A DNA stretch of 64,000 bases from Lachnospira pectinoschiza (GCF_900103815.1 NZ_FNHZ01000001.1:881715-945714), one strand, 5' to 3'. Counted from the first letter of the stretch, positions 18,887 to 26,465 are shown. Notes: generated by a model from the sequence alone, not told the origin. Numbers and translations: made by a program.

Positions 18887-19024
18887 ATGATGAAGGTATT
18901 TAGGAAGATCAGATTCTGGTGTAAGAAGGTGTTTAGGAAGATTAAGAGATGGATGATGAAACCGTTTAGGAAGAAAGCAGAACCTGGACCAGAAGAGAAA
19001 GACATGGCAAAAGGAAATATATAA
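18887..19024 (+). CDS. Small, very basic protein with repeated FRK motifs
   Basis: A 45-residue open frame with ATG at 18887 (or 18890) and a GAAGG site just upstream. It contains three copies of a V/P-F-R-K-I/K motif (VFRKIRF, VFRKIKR, PFRKKAE) with tryptophans between, then an acidic proline-containing tail. The front could form an amphipathic cationic helix that binds RNA, DNA or membranes. No family was recognised, and it may be noise, but the internal repeat argues for selection. It lies alone in the 840 bp between the GTPase and the RNase III gene. Confidence 0.4.
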   Translation: MMKVFRKIRFWCKKVFRKIKRWMMKPFRKKAEPGPEEKDMAKGNI

Positions 19025-19185
19025 TATCCTTGGAGAGCAATTTCCGATTGAGAATAAGATGAGCGCAGAGATTCATGATTTAGCTTATGCAGAGGTAATG
19101 ATATTTAATAAGACCAATGAAAGAAATGTTCGTTATTGTAAAAGCTTTTCTGATGTGTTATTTTTTATAATCTTGAGGACGCAGC

Positions 19186-19216
19186 CACTTGAGGTCGCAA
19201 ATTGCGACCTCAAGTG
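19186..19216. repeat. Perfect 31 bp palindrome
   Basis: CACTTGAGGTCGCAA (19186-19200) is exactly mirrored by TTGCGACCTCAAGTG (19202-19216) around a single A. It has no T-run, so it is not a typical terminator. A partial echo, CTTGAGGACGC, lies just upstream at 19172-19182. It could be an operator, a double-stranded RNA processing site or a recombination site. It lies about 350 bp upstream of the RNase III-like gene. Confidence 0.6.
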
Positions 19217-19567
19217 AAGAGTATGGTGGACGTAGATATTTACCATATGTTTTCACGGTGCAAGGAATTGCAATGCTTTCAGCCGTACTGAATAGTCCAA
19301 AGTTTTATTGTTGTAAAAATGTGAAAGATGAATTACAATAATTTTGTAACTAAATATTGGGGCGTGATGCTTTTTAAATTTTGTGTTCTATTTGTACGAG
19401 ATTTATTCCTGCATATGCAAGTGTGCCTGAGTAAATACATGAAAATAGAGAAGAAAATTTAAGATCCATGTCTAATGCAGACGATTACTATCTCACGAGT
19501 AGTCTATTTTGTGTTAGGCTATTATGCCCCTTTCAGCAAGATAATTGCAGAAAGGATTTTTTATTTT

Positions 19568-20686
19568 ATGGAAAAGAAAGATTTATTTGGTACCTTGGTA
19601 CCGCAGCAGATTGGAAATTACAAATTTAAGAATGAAGCACTTCTAAAGCAAGCTTTCACTCGTCGTTCTTACACGGAAGAGAATGGCGGTGAGAACAATG
19701 AGGTATTGGAGTTCATTGGTGATAAAGCGTTAGATATTGCCGTTGTAAGATATCTCGTTCGTAAATACGGTAATGCTCCAACAAAAGATGATCTTAATAA
19801 AATGCAAAGGACTGGTGAAAAGTATGATTACGAGTTTTCATCTAGCTTAGATGAAGGTGAATTAACTATTATTAAGCAAAGATTGGTTCAGAAAGACACC
19901 TTGGCAAGACGAATCGATGAATTAAGCATAGCAGACTGTCTCATAATGGGAAAAGGAGATGTGCTGAATAATAGAGAACAGGATAAATCTGTTAAGGAAG
20001 ATCTCTTTGAGGCAATTATTGGTGCAGTAGCAATTGATAGTAATTGGGATTTTGAAAAGATTCAGGAAGTTGTAGAGGTTATGCTAAATCCGGATTCTAT
20101 CCTTGCAACAGATGAAACTGATTATGTTCGCCTAATATATGAGTGGGACGAGTCTTATGGAAATGAACCTTGGTTTCAGTATAAAGAGCATGGAGAAAGC
20201 AGCACATGGTGGAATCGTCTTGAGAATACTATTTATCAGAGCTGTAATGTGCTTGGTAGCGAGGAACAACGTTATCTTTCAAATACAACTCGCACATGTT
20301 TTGTTAAGATAGCCACCGATATCCCGGCTTTTGCTGGATTTGGCTATTCTAAAAATGAAGCGCGAAGAAATGCGTGCAAATTAGCATATGAGTACTTAGA
20401 ATCACATAATATGCTTTTTACTATCAGAGACGAGATTGATGAGCCAACAGTTGAGATGGCAATTAATCAGCTAGAGATTCTTGTGCGACGTGATTATATA
20501 GCTATGCCTGAATTTGAATATCGTGAAGAGCATGATGCTGATGGGAATCCTATCTGGTATGTTACTTGTAAAGTAGAAGGTTTTGATTTTATCGCGTCGA
20601 TTAATTCATCTTCAAAGAAGAAAGCGAAGAAGCAAGTTGCGTTTGAAATGCTTAATTATATATTAGAGAATTATAAGGAGGATTAA
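19568..20686 (+). CDS. Free-standing RNase III-like protein with two dsRNA-binding domains
   Basis: About 372 residues from the ATG at 19568, which follows an AAAGGA site. An earlier in-frame ATG at 19475 adds an implausible hydrophobic leader. The RNase III signature NNEVLEFIGDKALD is near residue 40 and the second catalytic block EDLFEAIIGAVAID is near residue 145. A double-stranded RNA-binding domain follows at about residues 185-280 and a second at about 290-370, ending in SKKKAKKQVAFEML. Housekeeping RNase III is shorter (about 230 residues) with one such domain, so this is an accessory paralogue. Its ribosome-site-bearing 3' end overlaps a tiny acidic gene. Confidence 0.85.
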   Translation: MEKKDLFGTLVPQQIGNYKFKNEALLKQAFTRRSYTEENGGENNEVLEFIGDKALDIAVVRYLVRKYGNAPTKDDLNKMQRTGEKYDYEFSSSLDEGELTIIKQRLVQKDTLARRIDELSIADCLIMGKGDVLNNREQDKSVKEDLFEAIIGAVAIDSNWDFEKIQEVVEVMLNPDSILATDETDYVRLIYEWDESYGNEPWFQYKEHGESSTWWNRLENTIYQSCNVLGSEEQRYLSNTTRTCFVKIATDIPAFAGFGYSKNEARRNACKLAYEYLESHNMLFTIRDEIDEPTVEMAINQLEILVRRDYIAMPEFEYREEHDADGNPIWYVTCKVEGFDFIASINSSSKKKAKKQVAFEMLNYILENYKED

Positions 20687-20688
20687 TT

Positions 20689-20859
20689 ATGTCAAAGTGG
20701 GCTTTTAATTATGAATCTGGTGAGTACGAAGACATCAATCGTGATGGTTTTAGCTGGACCCGTGGTGAGTACACTTATAACTGGGATGACAGTGAGTATA
20801 GTCAAGAAGAAGAGGAAGAACGCCAGAGAATGTTCGATGATGACGATGATTTATTGTAA
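20689..20859 (+). CDS. Acidic micro-protein coupled to the RNase III-like gene
   Basis: A 56-residue open frame starting 2 bp after the RNase III stop, with an AAGGAGG site just upstream. It is strongly acidic, with tyrosine- and tryptophan-rich repeats (SGEYEDINRDGFSWTRGEYT, then YNWDDSEYSQ) and a tail of glutamates and aspartates. G-E-Y occurs twice. Such an acidic partner could mimic nucleic acid and restrain the nuclease, but this is inference only. No family was recognised. Confidence 0.65.
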   Translation: MSKWAFNYESGEYEDINRDGFSWTRGEYTYNWDDSEYSQEEEEERQRMFDDDDDLL

Positions 20860-20884
20860 ATAAGGATTTGCGAACGCATGGTTA

Positions 20885-20914
20885 TTGACTCTTTTTATTA
20901 GCATGCGTTATCAT
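20885..20914 (+). promoter_or_regulatory. Promoter of the guanidinium exporter transcript
   Basis: The -35 box TTGACT (20885-20890) and -10 box TATCAT (20909-20914) are 18 bp apart. The inverted repeat AACGCATG (20873-20880) / CATGCGTT (20902-20909) overlaps the promoter and may be an operator or the terminator of the upstream gene pair. Transcription should begin just before the structured leader. Confidence 0.55.
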
Positions 20915-20933
20915 CATATCAATTAAACAAACA

Positions 20934-21005
20934 GACGCCCATTGCTACCGAGTAGTGGGATTCACGTCATTCCTTCACCGTTAGGTCTTAGCAGGTGGAG
21001 GAATG
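20934..21005 (+). promoter_or_regulatory. Structured leader, probable guanidine riboswitch
   Basis: Two hairpins precede the exporter start. Hairpin A has CCCAT (20938-20942) pairing GTGGG (20955-20959) with loop TGCTACCGAGTA. Hairpin B is a 12 bp stem (20968-20979 with 20994-21005, one G-T wobble) and a 14-base loop GTTAGGTCTTAGCA. The downstream gene is a Gdx-type exporter, which is classically under guanidine riboswitch control. The motifs I know for classes I, II and III were not seen. Class IV (the Clostridial mepA motif) fits best by host and partner gene. The class is not proven. Confidence 0.6.
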
Positions 21006-21033
21006 GCGTATTTTATTATTTGGAGGTTTTTAT

Positions 21034-21354
21034 ATGAAGTGGATTTATCTATTGATTGCTGGAGCGTTGGAAATAATCTGGGCAGTGGCAATGAAAATGT
21101 CAAACGGATTTACGCTACTGATTCCATCGATTGTTACAGGAGTGGGTTACGTAGCCAGTGCAGTATTTTTAGCAATTGCACTTAGACAGTTACCTTTGGG
21201 CACTGCCTATGCCATGTGGACTGGAATGGGAATACTTGGAACCACACTGCTTGGCGTTTTTCTTTTTCACGAAAAACTGTCGGTTCCACAGGTCATTTGT
21301 GTTATTCTGATTGTGATAGGAATTGCAGGACTAAAGATTTTAGGAAAGGATTGA
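21034..21354 (+). CDS. gdx: Guanidinium exporter of the SMR family (Gdx/SugE type)
   Basis: A 106-residue four-helix membrane protein that exports guanidinium in exchange for protons. Helix 1 holds the essential glutamate in AGALEIIWAVAMK (residue 13), with the SugE/Gdx-type tryptophan three residues on. LGTAYAMWTGMG in helix 3 is the SMR signature. The ATG at 21034 has TTGGAGG 8 bp upstream. A single subunit suggests a homodimer. The structured leader upstream supports the guanidine role. Confidence 0.9.
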   Translation: MKWIYLLIAGALEIIWAVAMKMSNGFTLLIPSIVTGVGYVASAVFLAIALRQLPLGTAYAMWTGMGILGTTLLGVFLFHEKLSVPQVICVILIVIGIAGLKILGKD

Positions 21355-21640
21355 TGCTATAAAATCCTGCGATAAAGCCAGTTACTGTGTTTATAACGAG
21401 GGCTTCCGCAAAGAGGTGGATTGGGGTATGTCACAAATGTAAACTGCATTTGGATACTTATGGAGGCGAAGTGTATCACTTCTACAGACATTCACACAAT
21501 AATTATTACTAAAATAATGTGCGAATGTTCGTAAATTTATTTAATCCCATCGGCGAAGCCGATTACAATCCTTCCTTGCGGGCGTAGCCCGTGGTCTGTG
21601 GAGTTCGGGCAGACCTGCGAGCGGAGCGAGCTGCTAGGAA
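21355..21640. other. Intergenic region with gene remnant and several hairpins
   Basis: Just after the exporter a frame reads KSCDKASYCVYNEGFRKEVD and ends at a TAA near 21442, which looks like the 3' end of a lost gene. An imperfect 15 bp hairpin (21489-21527, CATTCACACA / TGTGCGAATG) follows. Between 21548 and 21640 come mini-hairpins with three-base loops: ATCGGC-GAA-GCCGAT, then CGGGC-GTA-GCCCG, then GCTCG-type pairing in GAGCGGAGCGAGC. No intact gene is present. Confidence 0.5.
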
Positions 21641-21653
21641 TGGTACAAAAACA

Positions 21654-22175
21654 TTAAAAATAGATTTTTCTTATATTCTCAGGCATAGAATGAAACATCA
21701 TTTCTACTACAGTTTCAGCAGGGGTGATGTTGTCATTCATCAGCCATTCTCTAGTCATTCCCACACATCCGTAGCAGTATAGACGGATACTGTATAAAAT
21801 CTGGGTATCTAATCTATCTGTATCAAGAATTTTCATTGCTTCGACAGAGTAACGGTCAACAAAGTATTTATGCATGTATTGCCAGAGGGAATTCTGGGAA
21901 TTATCTTCGTAAGCCCTTTTATAGAAGAGGTAATCTGCTCGCATCTCATTCATGGCTTTGGCTGCTGATTCTACAGAGAGGATATCGGTCTTGAAAGCAT
22001 CATGAAAGAAAATCCAGGCAACTAAATCGTATTTGTCCTTGAAGTGATAGTAGAAGGTCGGTCTTTCAATCTCTGCTTCACGGCAGATTTCAGTCACACG
22101 AATCTTATCTAAGGACTTTGTCGCCATAATCTTTTTCATTTTTTCTGCAATCCATAATTTGGTTCTATCTGCCAT
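21654..22175 (-). CDS. TetR-family repressor
   Basis: A 173-residue protein with an N-terminal helix-turn-helix (IRVTEICREAEIERPTFYYHFKDKYDL, where TFYYHF is the classic end of the recognition helix) and a C-terminal ligand domain of the TetR_C type. The ATG at 22175 has GAGG 8 bp upstream. A GTG at 22184 sits on that site and is unlikely. It is divergent from a radical-SAM gene, with an inverted repeat between them that is a likely operator. Confidence 0.85.
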   Translation of the reverse strand: MADRTKLWIAEKMKKIMATKSLDKIRVTEICREAEIERPTFYYHFKDKYDLVAWIFFHDAFKTDILSVESAAKAMNEMRADYLFYKRAYEDNSQNSLWQYMHKYFVDRYSVEAMKILDTDRLDTQILYSIRLYCYGCVGMTREWLMNDNITPAETVVEMMFHSMPENIRKIYF

Positions 22176-22195
22176 TGTTTTCACCTCACTAATTT

Positions 22196-22217
22196 TTACA
22201 AAAATGTATTTATGTAA
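22196..22217. promoter_or_regulatory. Candidate TetR operator
   Basis: TTACAAAAATG and TATTTATGTAA form a 22 bp near-palindrome (9 of 11 positions match) between the tetR start and the divergent radical-SAM remnant. The size and place fit a TetR dimer site. Confidence 0.5.
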
Positions 22218-22328
22218 GAAATTCTATCATTATTATACTTCTGTAAGTGGATTAGCACAAGATTTGCCTTTATTCTAAAAGAGAAGCTTATGTAACATTA
22301 AAGATTTTAGATAAAGGAGGCATTAAAA

Positions 22329-23035
22329 ATGCATTTTACAGAGACAGTTTATAGAAATCCATATTGGCCAACATTTCCACTTTTACAGATTACACAGGGG
22401 TGCACTCACAACAACTGCAAGTTTTGTACAATGTATAAAGAGGTTCCATTTCGAATGCAGCCAATGGAATGGATAGAGGAAGATCTACAGGAGATAGCTG
22501 AGAGTTGAAAGAGTTAGGGCTTAGAGAAATATCTCTTGGAGTTGAAAGCGGAGATGACTGGACGCTTGATAGAATTAATAAAGGATATCACGCATCAAAC
22601 ATATTAGAGCAGTGCAAAAGGCTTGAAGAGGCGGGCATTGATTACTGGATGACTTTCCTGAATGGTACAGCCGGCAAAGAGCATAGCTTGGAGCATGCCA
22701 TCAATTCTGCTAAGATTTTTTCTCAGTGTAAGCCTATGCTTGTAGGAACCGGTGGACTGACTCTTTTCCCTGGAACACCACTTCTTGAGGAGGCTAAGAG
22801 AGGCGAGTTCACACCACTTTCAGAAAAGGAGATGCTTATAGAGCTAAAGACATTTGTAGAGAATCTCACTTGTGATTGCTATTTTGTTACGCATCATACT
22901 GTTTCAGGTAAAAACTTGACAGGACCAGATTTCTTAAAGAGAAAGGATACAATTATTGCATCATTGGAAAATGAAATCGAAAACGGCGATTTGGACAGAA
23001 TGGCTGCTATTCGAAGCAGAAAGAGAACACTGTAA
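22329..23035 (+). pseudogene. Radical SAM protein gene with internal deletion
   Basis: The first part (22329-22508) has a good AAAGGAGG site and encodes 59 residues including the cluster motif GCTHNNCKFC, then stops at a TGA. The second part continues in another frame from 22505 to 23035 with KELGLREISLGVESGDD and later YFVTHHTVSG, the rest of the same family. The region between cluster motif and G-V-E-S-G is much shorter than in intact members, so a deletion with frameshift has joined the two ends. The gene is unlikely to make an active enzyme. Confidence 0.85.
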
Positions 23036-23167
23036 TGATTGGTTGCAATGTCTATAAATTTAATATAGAATTATTGTAGTTTTTTAACCTTAAAAACTAT
23101 GGAGATATATATGGGGCTTTTTTGATAAAGTAAAGAAAAAGCAAAATTAAAAAGGAGATCTTGTAAC

Positions 23168-23554
23168 GTGAAAAATATTAGATTTTATAAGGCAGAAAAG
23201 TATAATTCAGATGATTATGAAAAAGTAGAAGATATGATATACATGCTCCATCATGATCCTGAGGAACAAAGTATTATTTATGTAACATCCATTGTTTTTG
23301 AGCCAGAACCTGAGCTAGAAGAAAATGAACCTAGTGATCCTTACGTTTCGCAGTATCCTTTAGAAGATATACTGGATGAGTTTTTTGTGTATTGTAATGA
23401 CATGTATGAAAAAGAAAATGAATCTGATAAGAATCATTCATATGTTGAATTTGCAAGTGAAGAAATCGATGATATCAAAAAACTACTTTCTATTATTGGC
23501 AAGCATGTTTATAACAAACAGGAAGGCGAATATGTAGATTTAAAAATAGAATAA
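23168..23554 (+). CDS. Uncharacterised acidic protein
   Basis: A 128-residue protein starting at GTG with AAAGGAG about 10 bp upstream. It is rich in Glu and Asp (EPEPELEENEPSDP) and has no membrane segment or known motif. It lies 20 bp before a membrane-protein gene and may be cotranscribed. The function is unknown. Confidence 0.6.
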   Translation: MKNIRFYKAEKYNSDDYEKVEDMIYMLHHDPEEQSIIYVTSIVFEPEPELEENEPSDPYVSQYPLEDILDEFFVYCNDMYEKENESDKNHSYVEFASEEIDDIKKLLSIIGKHVYNKQEGEYVDLKIE

Positions 23555-23573
23555 AATGTAGAGGTGAAAAATT

Positions 23574-23996
23574 TTGAAAAAAGGGATACGTATTTTATAT
23601 TTTGTTACTGTAATAATAAGTGCTTTAGTGGGACTATGGCATTTCTTTGTCCCATGGATGTTTCAATGGTATGACTATCTTCCAATGCAATATGAGAATC
23701 TTATAGTTGGGATAGATTATACGAATTATTGTTTCTCATTGTTGTTGCTTGGGCTAAGTGTCATGTTGATTTTGTTAGGTAAAAGAGCATTGGACATGAA
23801 TCGGGAAGTAATCTATTTCTATTTTTTCCTAACAGTAGTTTGGATGTTCAGAGCGTGCCTTGCCAGTTTTATTGAGCCATGGCCTTTACAACCAATTCCG
23901 GCGGCTGCGATTGGACAGTTGGTTGCTTCGGATGCATTGGCGATAATGATGGTAGTGGTTAGTGTATGTTTTATTAAAGAACTTCGACGTAAATAA
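23574..23996 (+). CDS. Four-helix membrane protein of unknown function
   Basis: A 140-residue protein starting at TTG after a GAGGTG site. Four hydrophobic segments (near residues 5-27, 47-67, 76-97 and 108-133) leave almost no soluble domain. A W-H-F and P-W motif lies early (GLWHFFVPWMFQWYDY). No family is assigned with certainty. It is the last gene before the first clear copy of the recurring intergenic palindrome. Confidence 0.6.
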   Translation: MKKGIRILYFVTVIISALVGLWHFFVPWMFQWYDYLPMQYENLIVGIDYTNYCFSLLLLGLSVMLILLGKRALDMNREVIYFYFFLTVVWMFRACLASFIEPWPLQPIPAAAIGQLVASDALAIMMVVVSVCFIKELRRK

Positions 23997-23998
23997 GC

Positions 23999-24010
23999 AA
24001 ATTCGAATTT
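23999..24010. repeat. Recurrent intergenic palindrome, copy 1
   Basis: AAATTCGAATTT, a perfect 12 bp palindrome between a stop codon and the next ribosome site (AGGGGTGAATCGATG). It is the first of about twelve related sites that separate successive plus-strand genes up to 42 kb. Confidence 0.6.
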
Positions 24011-24022
24011 AGGGGTGAATCG

Positions 24023-24190
24023 ATGATAATAAAGCAGCTAGAATACAATGATTGTAAGGGCAAGAAGTACAAAGCCAAGATACTATCTAATGAGTATTTG
24101 ACCATAGAGCCTGAAGGCGACAGCTTTGACATTAAATGGATAAAGGTAAAAGAACCTCTTCTAATCATGATCCAGAAAATCATGATATGA
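24023..24190 (+). pseudogene. Truncated GNAT acetyltransferase, N-terminal piece
   Basis: A 55-residue open frame beginning MIIKQLEYNDCKGKKYKAKI. This is the usual front of a small family of GNAT acetyltransferases in Clostridia, but it stops before the acetyl-CoA-binding core. It starts 13 bp after a copy of the recurring palindrome and ends about 25 bp before the next copy. It seems to be a cassette whose gene has been cut short. Confidence 0.6.
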
Positions 24191-24214
24191 GAATAGAAAT
24201 GGGAAGAAAACTAT

Positions 24215-24227
24215 AAATCGCAGTTTG
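24215..24227. repeat. Recurrent intergenic palindrome, copy 2
   Basis: AAATCGCAGTTTG followed at once by TGGAGGT, the ribosome site of the SDR gene. Confidence 0.55.
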
Positions 24228-24241
24228 TGGAGGTAATACAA

Positions 24242-25054
24242 ATGGTTGATTATGGATTAAAGGGCAGGGTGGCTTTGATCACAGGGGTAAATAACCCGCA
24301 GGGAATTGGCGCAACGACTGCTTTGGCATTTGCCCGTGAAGGGACAAAGCTGGTTTTGGTTTATAAAAAGGTAAACCGACCTTTTGATAAGGATAGGACC
24401 GACAAAAACGGAGCGGACAGATACTATGCCGCAAATGCCGGTGACGCAGAGTATCTGGAGAACAGATTGCGTGAAATGAAGACGGAGTATCTGATCCTTG
24501 AAAGCGATATTTCTGATGAAGATAACGTAAAAGCGATATATGAATCGGCTTATGGAAGATTCGGTAGAGTTGATATATTAGTCAATAATGCCGCCACGGA
24601 TGATGAAACAGGGTGCGACACTATAGAAGCTGTTACTCAAAAGGTTATCGATGATACGTTTGCAGTAAATGTTCGCGGAAGTATTATGATGACAAGTGAG
24701 TTTGTGAAACATTGTGGGGATTACGGGAGAATTGTAAATATTTCCACAGATGCAGCGCAGGTATTTGCAGGCCAGATCACTTATGGAGCAAGTAAAGCAA
24801 CGTTAGAAGCATTAACACGTAGTATTGCACTTGAGGTGGCTAAATATGGAATAACCGTTAATTGTGTAGCCCCGGGACCTACTCAAACAGGATGGATAGA
24901 TGAGGATTTTGAAAAAGTGGTTACTCCGTTGATTCCTATGGGGAAATTGATCCGGCCGCAGGATATTGCAGAAACAATACTGTTCTTGGCAAGCGAGCAG
25001 GCACGGATGCTAACAGGACAGGTTATAAGAGTTTCCGGTGGGAAAGCTTTGTAA
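24242..25054 (+). CDS. Short-chain dehydrogenase/reductase
   Basis: About 270 residues from the ATG at 24242, which has GGAGG 8 bp upstream. It is an NAD(P)-dependent oxidoreductase with the nucleotide motif TGVNNPQGIG near residue 15, NNAA near residue 112, the catalytic S (NIST) near residue 165 and YGASK near residue 179. The C-terminal PGPTQTGW and GQVIRVSGG blocks resemble 3-ketoacyl-ACP reductase-type SDRs. The substrate cannot be told. It stands alone between two palindrome copies. Confidence 0.85.
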   Translation: MVDYGLKGRVALITGVNNPQGIGATTALAFAREGTKLVLVYKKVNRPFDKDRTDKNGADRYYAANAGDAEYLENRLREMKTEYLILESDISDEDNVKAIYESAYGRFGRVDILVNNAATDDETGCDTIEAVTQKVIDDTFAVNVRGSIMMTSEFVKHCGDYGRIVNISTDAAQVFAGQITYGASKATLEALTRSIALEVAKYGITVNCVAPGPTQTGWIDEDFEKVVTPLIPMGKLIRPQDIAETILFLASEQARMLTGQVIRVSGGKAL

Positions 25055-25065
25055 ATTCAGATTTG
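25053..25065. repeat. Recurrent intergenic palindrome, copy 3, with 76 bp extended homology
   Basis: AAATTCAGATTTG overlaps the SDR stop. The whole stretch to the next ATG (25129) is nearly identical to 41917-41991, including TTGGATAACTCCGT, GGGGTTTATTATT and ATAGGAG. This shows that whole intergenic units, not just the core, are duplicated 17 kb apart. Confidence 0.75.
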
Positions 25066-25128
25066 TCGACCTAGTTGGATAACTCCGTCCCAGGGGTTTA
25101 TTATTTTGAGGCAATATAGGAGGGTGGA

Positions 25129-25674
25129 ATGTTAATAGAACCTAGAGTGTTCCGGTGGAACGAAAAGACAATTGAGATTCGAAGTGCTCTTCCAGAGGAT
25201 GCGAAGAAACTGAAAGAGCATCGTGAAGCAACTGCAGCAGAGACACATTTTATGGCGAGGTATCCGGAAGATGGAGACATTGATTTTGGCAAAATGAGAA
25301 ACGGCATTGAGAGTATGCGGGATAGCCAGCGGGATTATCTGGTGACGGCATTTCTTGGAGATGAGATTGTCGGAGACCTTGGAGTGATGCTAGTCCGTCC
25401 ACATATGAAATATTTGCATCGTGCTTATCTTGGTATGTCGATTCGACAGAAGTACACCGGGATGGGCCTTGGAAGCTTCATGATGGAGATTGCTCTGGAG
25501 CAGGCAAAAAAGAATGGTTTCGAGCAAGTGGAACTAGGCGTTTTTAGCGATAATAAGCGAGCACAGGGACTCTACCGCAAGTATGGTTTCAAGGAGTATG
25601 GTCGTACTCCAAGAGCGTTTAAACTAAAAGATGGAACCTACCGTGATGAAATCATTATGGTAAGAATGTTATAA
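25129..25674 (+). CDS. GNAT-family N-acetyltransferase
   Basis: A 181-residue acetyltransferase. The acetyl-CoA-binding motif A is visible as YLGMSIRQKYTGMGLGSFMM near residue 105 and motif B as NKRAQGLYRKYGFKEYG near residue 145. The layout is that of RimI-like or small-molecule GNATs. The substrate is unknown. Its ribosome site GGAGGG lies within the duplicated intergenic unit. Confidence 0.85.
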   Translation: MLIEPRVFRWNEKTIEIRSALPEDAKKLKEHREATAAETHFMARYPEDGDIDFGKMRNGIESMRDSQRDYLVTAFLGDEIVGDLGVMLVRPHMKYLHRAYLGMSIRQKYTGMGLGSFMMEIALEQAKKNGFEQVELGVFSDNKRAQGLYRKYGFKEYGRTPRAFKLKDGTYRDEIIMVRML

Positions 25675-25728
25675 GTAATAGTGGCAAGGCGCGTGTCCAT
25701 GAAAAGAAAATTGCTATGAAAAAATAAC

Positions 25729-25741
25729 AAATCGGAGTTTG
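25729..25741. repeat. Recurrent intergenic palindrome, copy 4
   Basis: AAATCGGAGTTTG, 7 bp before the ATG of the next gene. Confidence 0.55.
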
Positions 25742-25747
25742 TAGAAA

Positions 25748-26236
25748 ATGAAATTATTATATGGGCTTTTATTCTTAATAACAGGTTGTGCTTGTGCGTT
25801 TGCCTCATGTCGTCAATTATATAGGATTATAAAACTGAAATTACGTGGTGCTACATGTACAGCAACAATCGTTGATTTTCATGAGGCTGTATATAGTAAT
25901 CAGAAAGCAATTTTTATACGCCCTAGAAAAGTATTGGCATACCCAATTGTAAAATTTCGTAATGAAAAGGGCAAAGTTATAAAGACTATGACGCTTAATT
26001 CTATCAAGAATATGCGTGAAAAGAAGTGGAATGCTGTTCGTGATAATTATTTAGGGCAAGAAATTGATATTACTTATATTGATGAATATCCATGGACTTT
26101 TAATTATCCGCAAGGTGTGGCTAAAATGAATGTATTATGCATGCATAATAGGTGGTTTAAGCCTTTTATTGAATGCATTTTTGTTTTTGCACTTTCGTTG
26201 CTTATTTTGTTTTTTATAGTTCCACAGTTTTTTTAG
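25748..26236 (+). CDS. Membrane protein resembling DUF3592
   Basis: A 162-residue protein with an N-terminal hydrophobic segment (residues 3-22), a soluble middle rich in beta-type sequence (ATIVDFHEA ... YPIVKFRNEKGKV) and a C-terminal hydrophobic segment (residues 138-158). This layout and the P-x-V-x-F pattern resemble DUF3592 proteins. The function is unknown. It lies directly after a copy of the palindrome. Confidence 0.55.
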   Translation: MKLLYGLLFLITGCACAFASCRQLYRIIKLKLRGATCTATIVDFHEAVYSNQKAIFIRPRKVLAYPIVKFRNEKGKVIKTMTLNSIKNMREKKWNAVRDNYLGQEIDITYIDEYPWTFNYPQGVAKMNVLCMHNRWFKPFIECIFVFALSLLILFFIVPQFF

Positions 26237-26442
26237 ATAAGCAACTTCCTGTTTGTCGGGATGAACGTTTCCTTGTCAAACCTACGAAAACGGCTAAAGC
26301 CATGATGCCGGAAGCAGATTTGGAATTGCCATATGATGGCGCGAAGGAAATGATTCTTGTGGATGATGTGGAGAATAAAGAGTTCTTAAGGGAGCTGGTA
26401 CAGGCTATGTATGAAGAACTACCGACTCCGAAAAAGAAATAA
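26237..26442 (+). pseudogene. C-terminal fragment of an unknown gene
   Basis: After the DUF3592-like stop a frame continues to 26442. Its last 60 residues (FLVKPTKTAKAMMPEADLEL ... ELVQAMYEELPTPKKK) look like a real protein end, but there is no start or ribosome site. A weak palindrome-like AACTTCCTGTTTG sits at its front (near 26241). It is probably the tail left by a partial cassette. Confidence 0.45.
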
Positions 26443-26465
26443 CTTACAGTTTTATAGACGATGAA

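Noticed and set aside
26173..26442. 89-residue frame starting at the ATG at 26173 as a gene
   Set aside because: Its first 20 codons overlap the previous gene in another frame, with no ribosome site. Only the tail looks like protein, so it was called a fragment.
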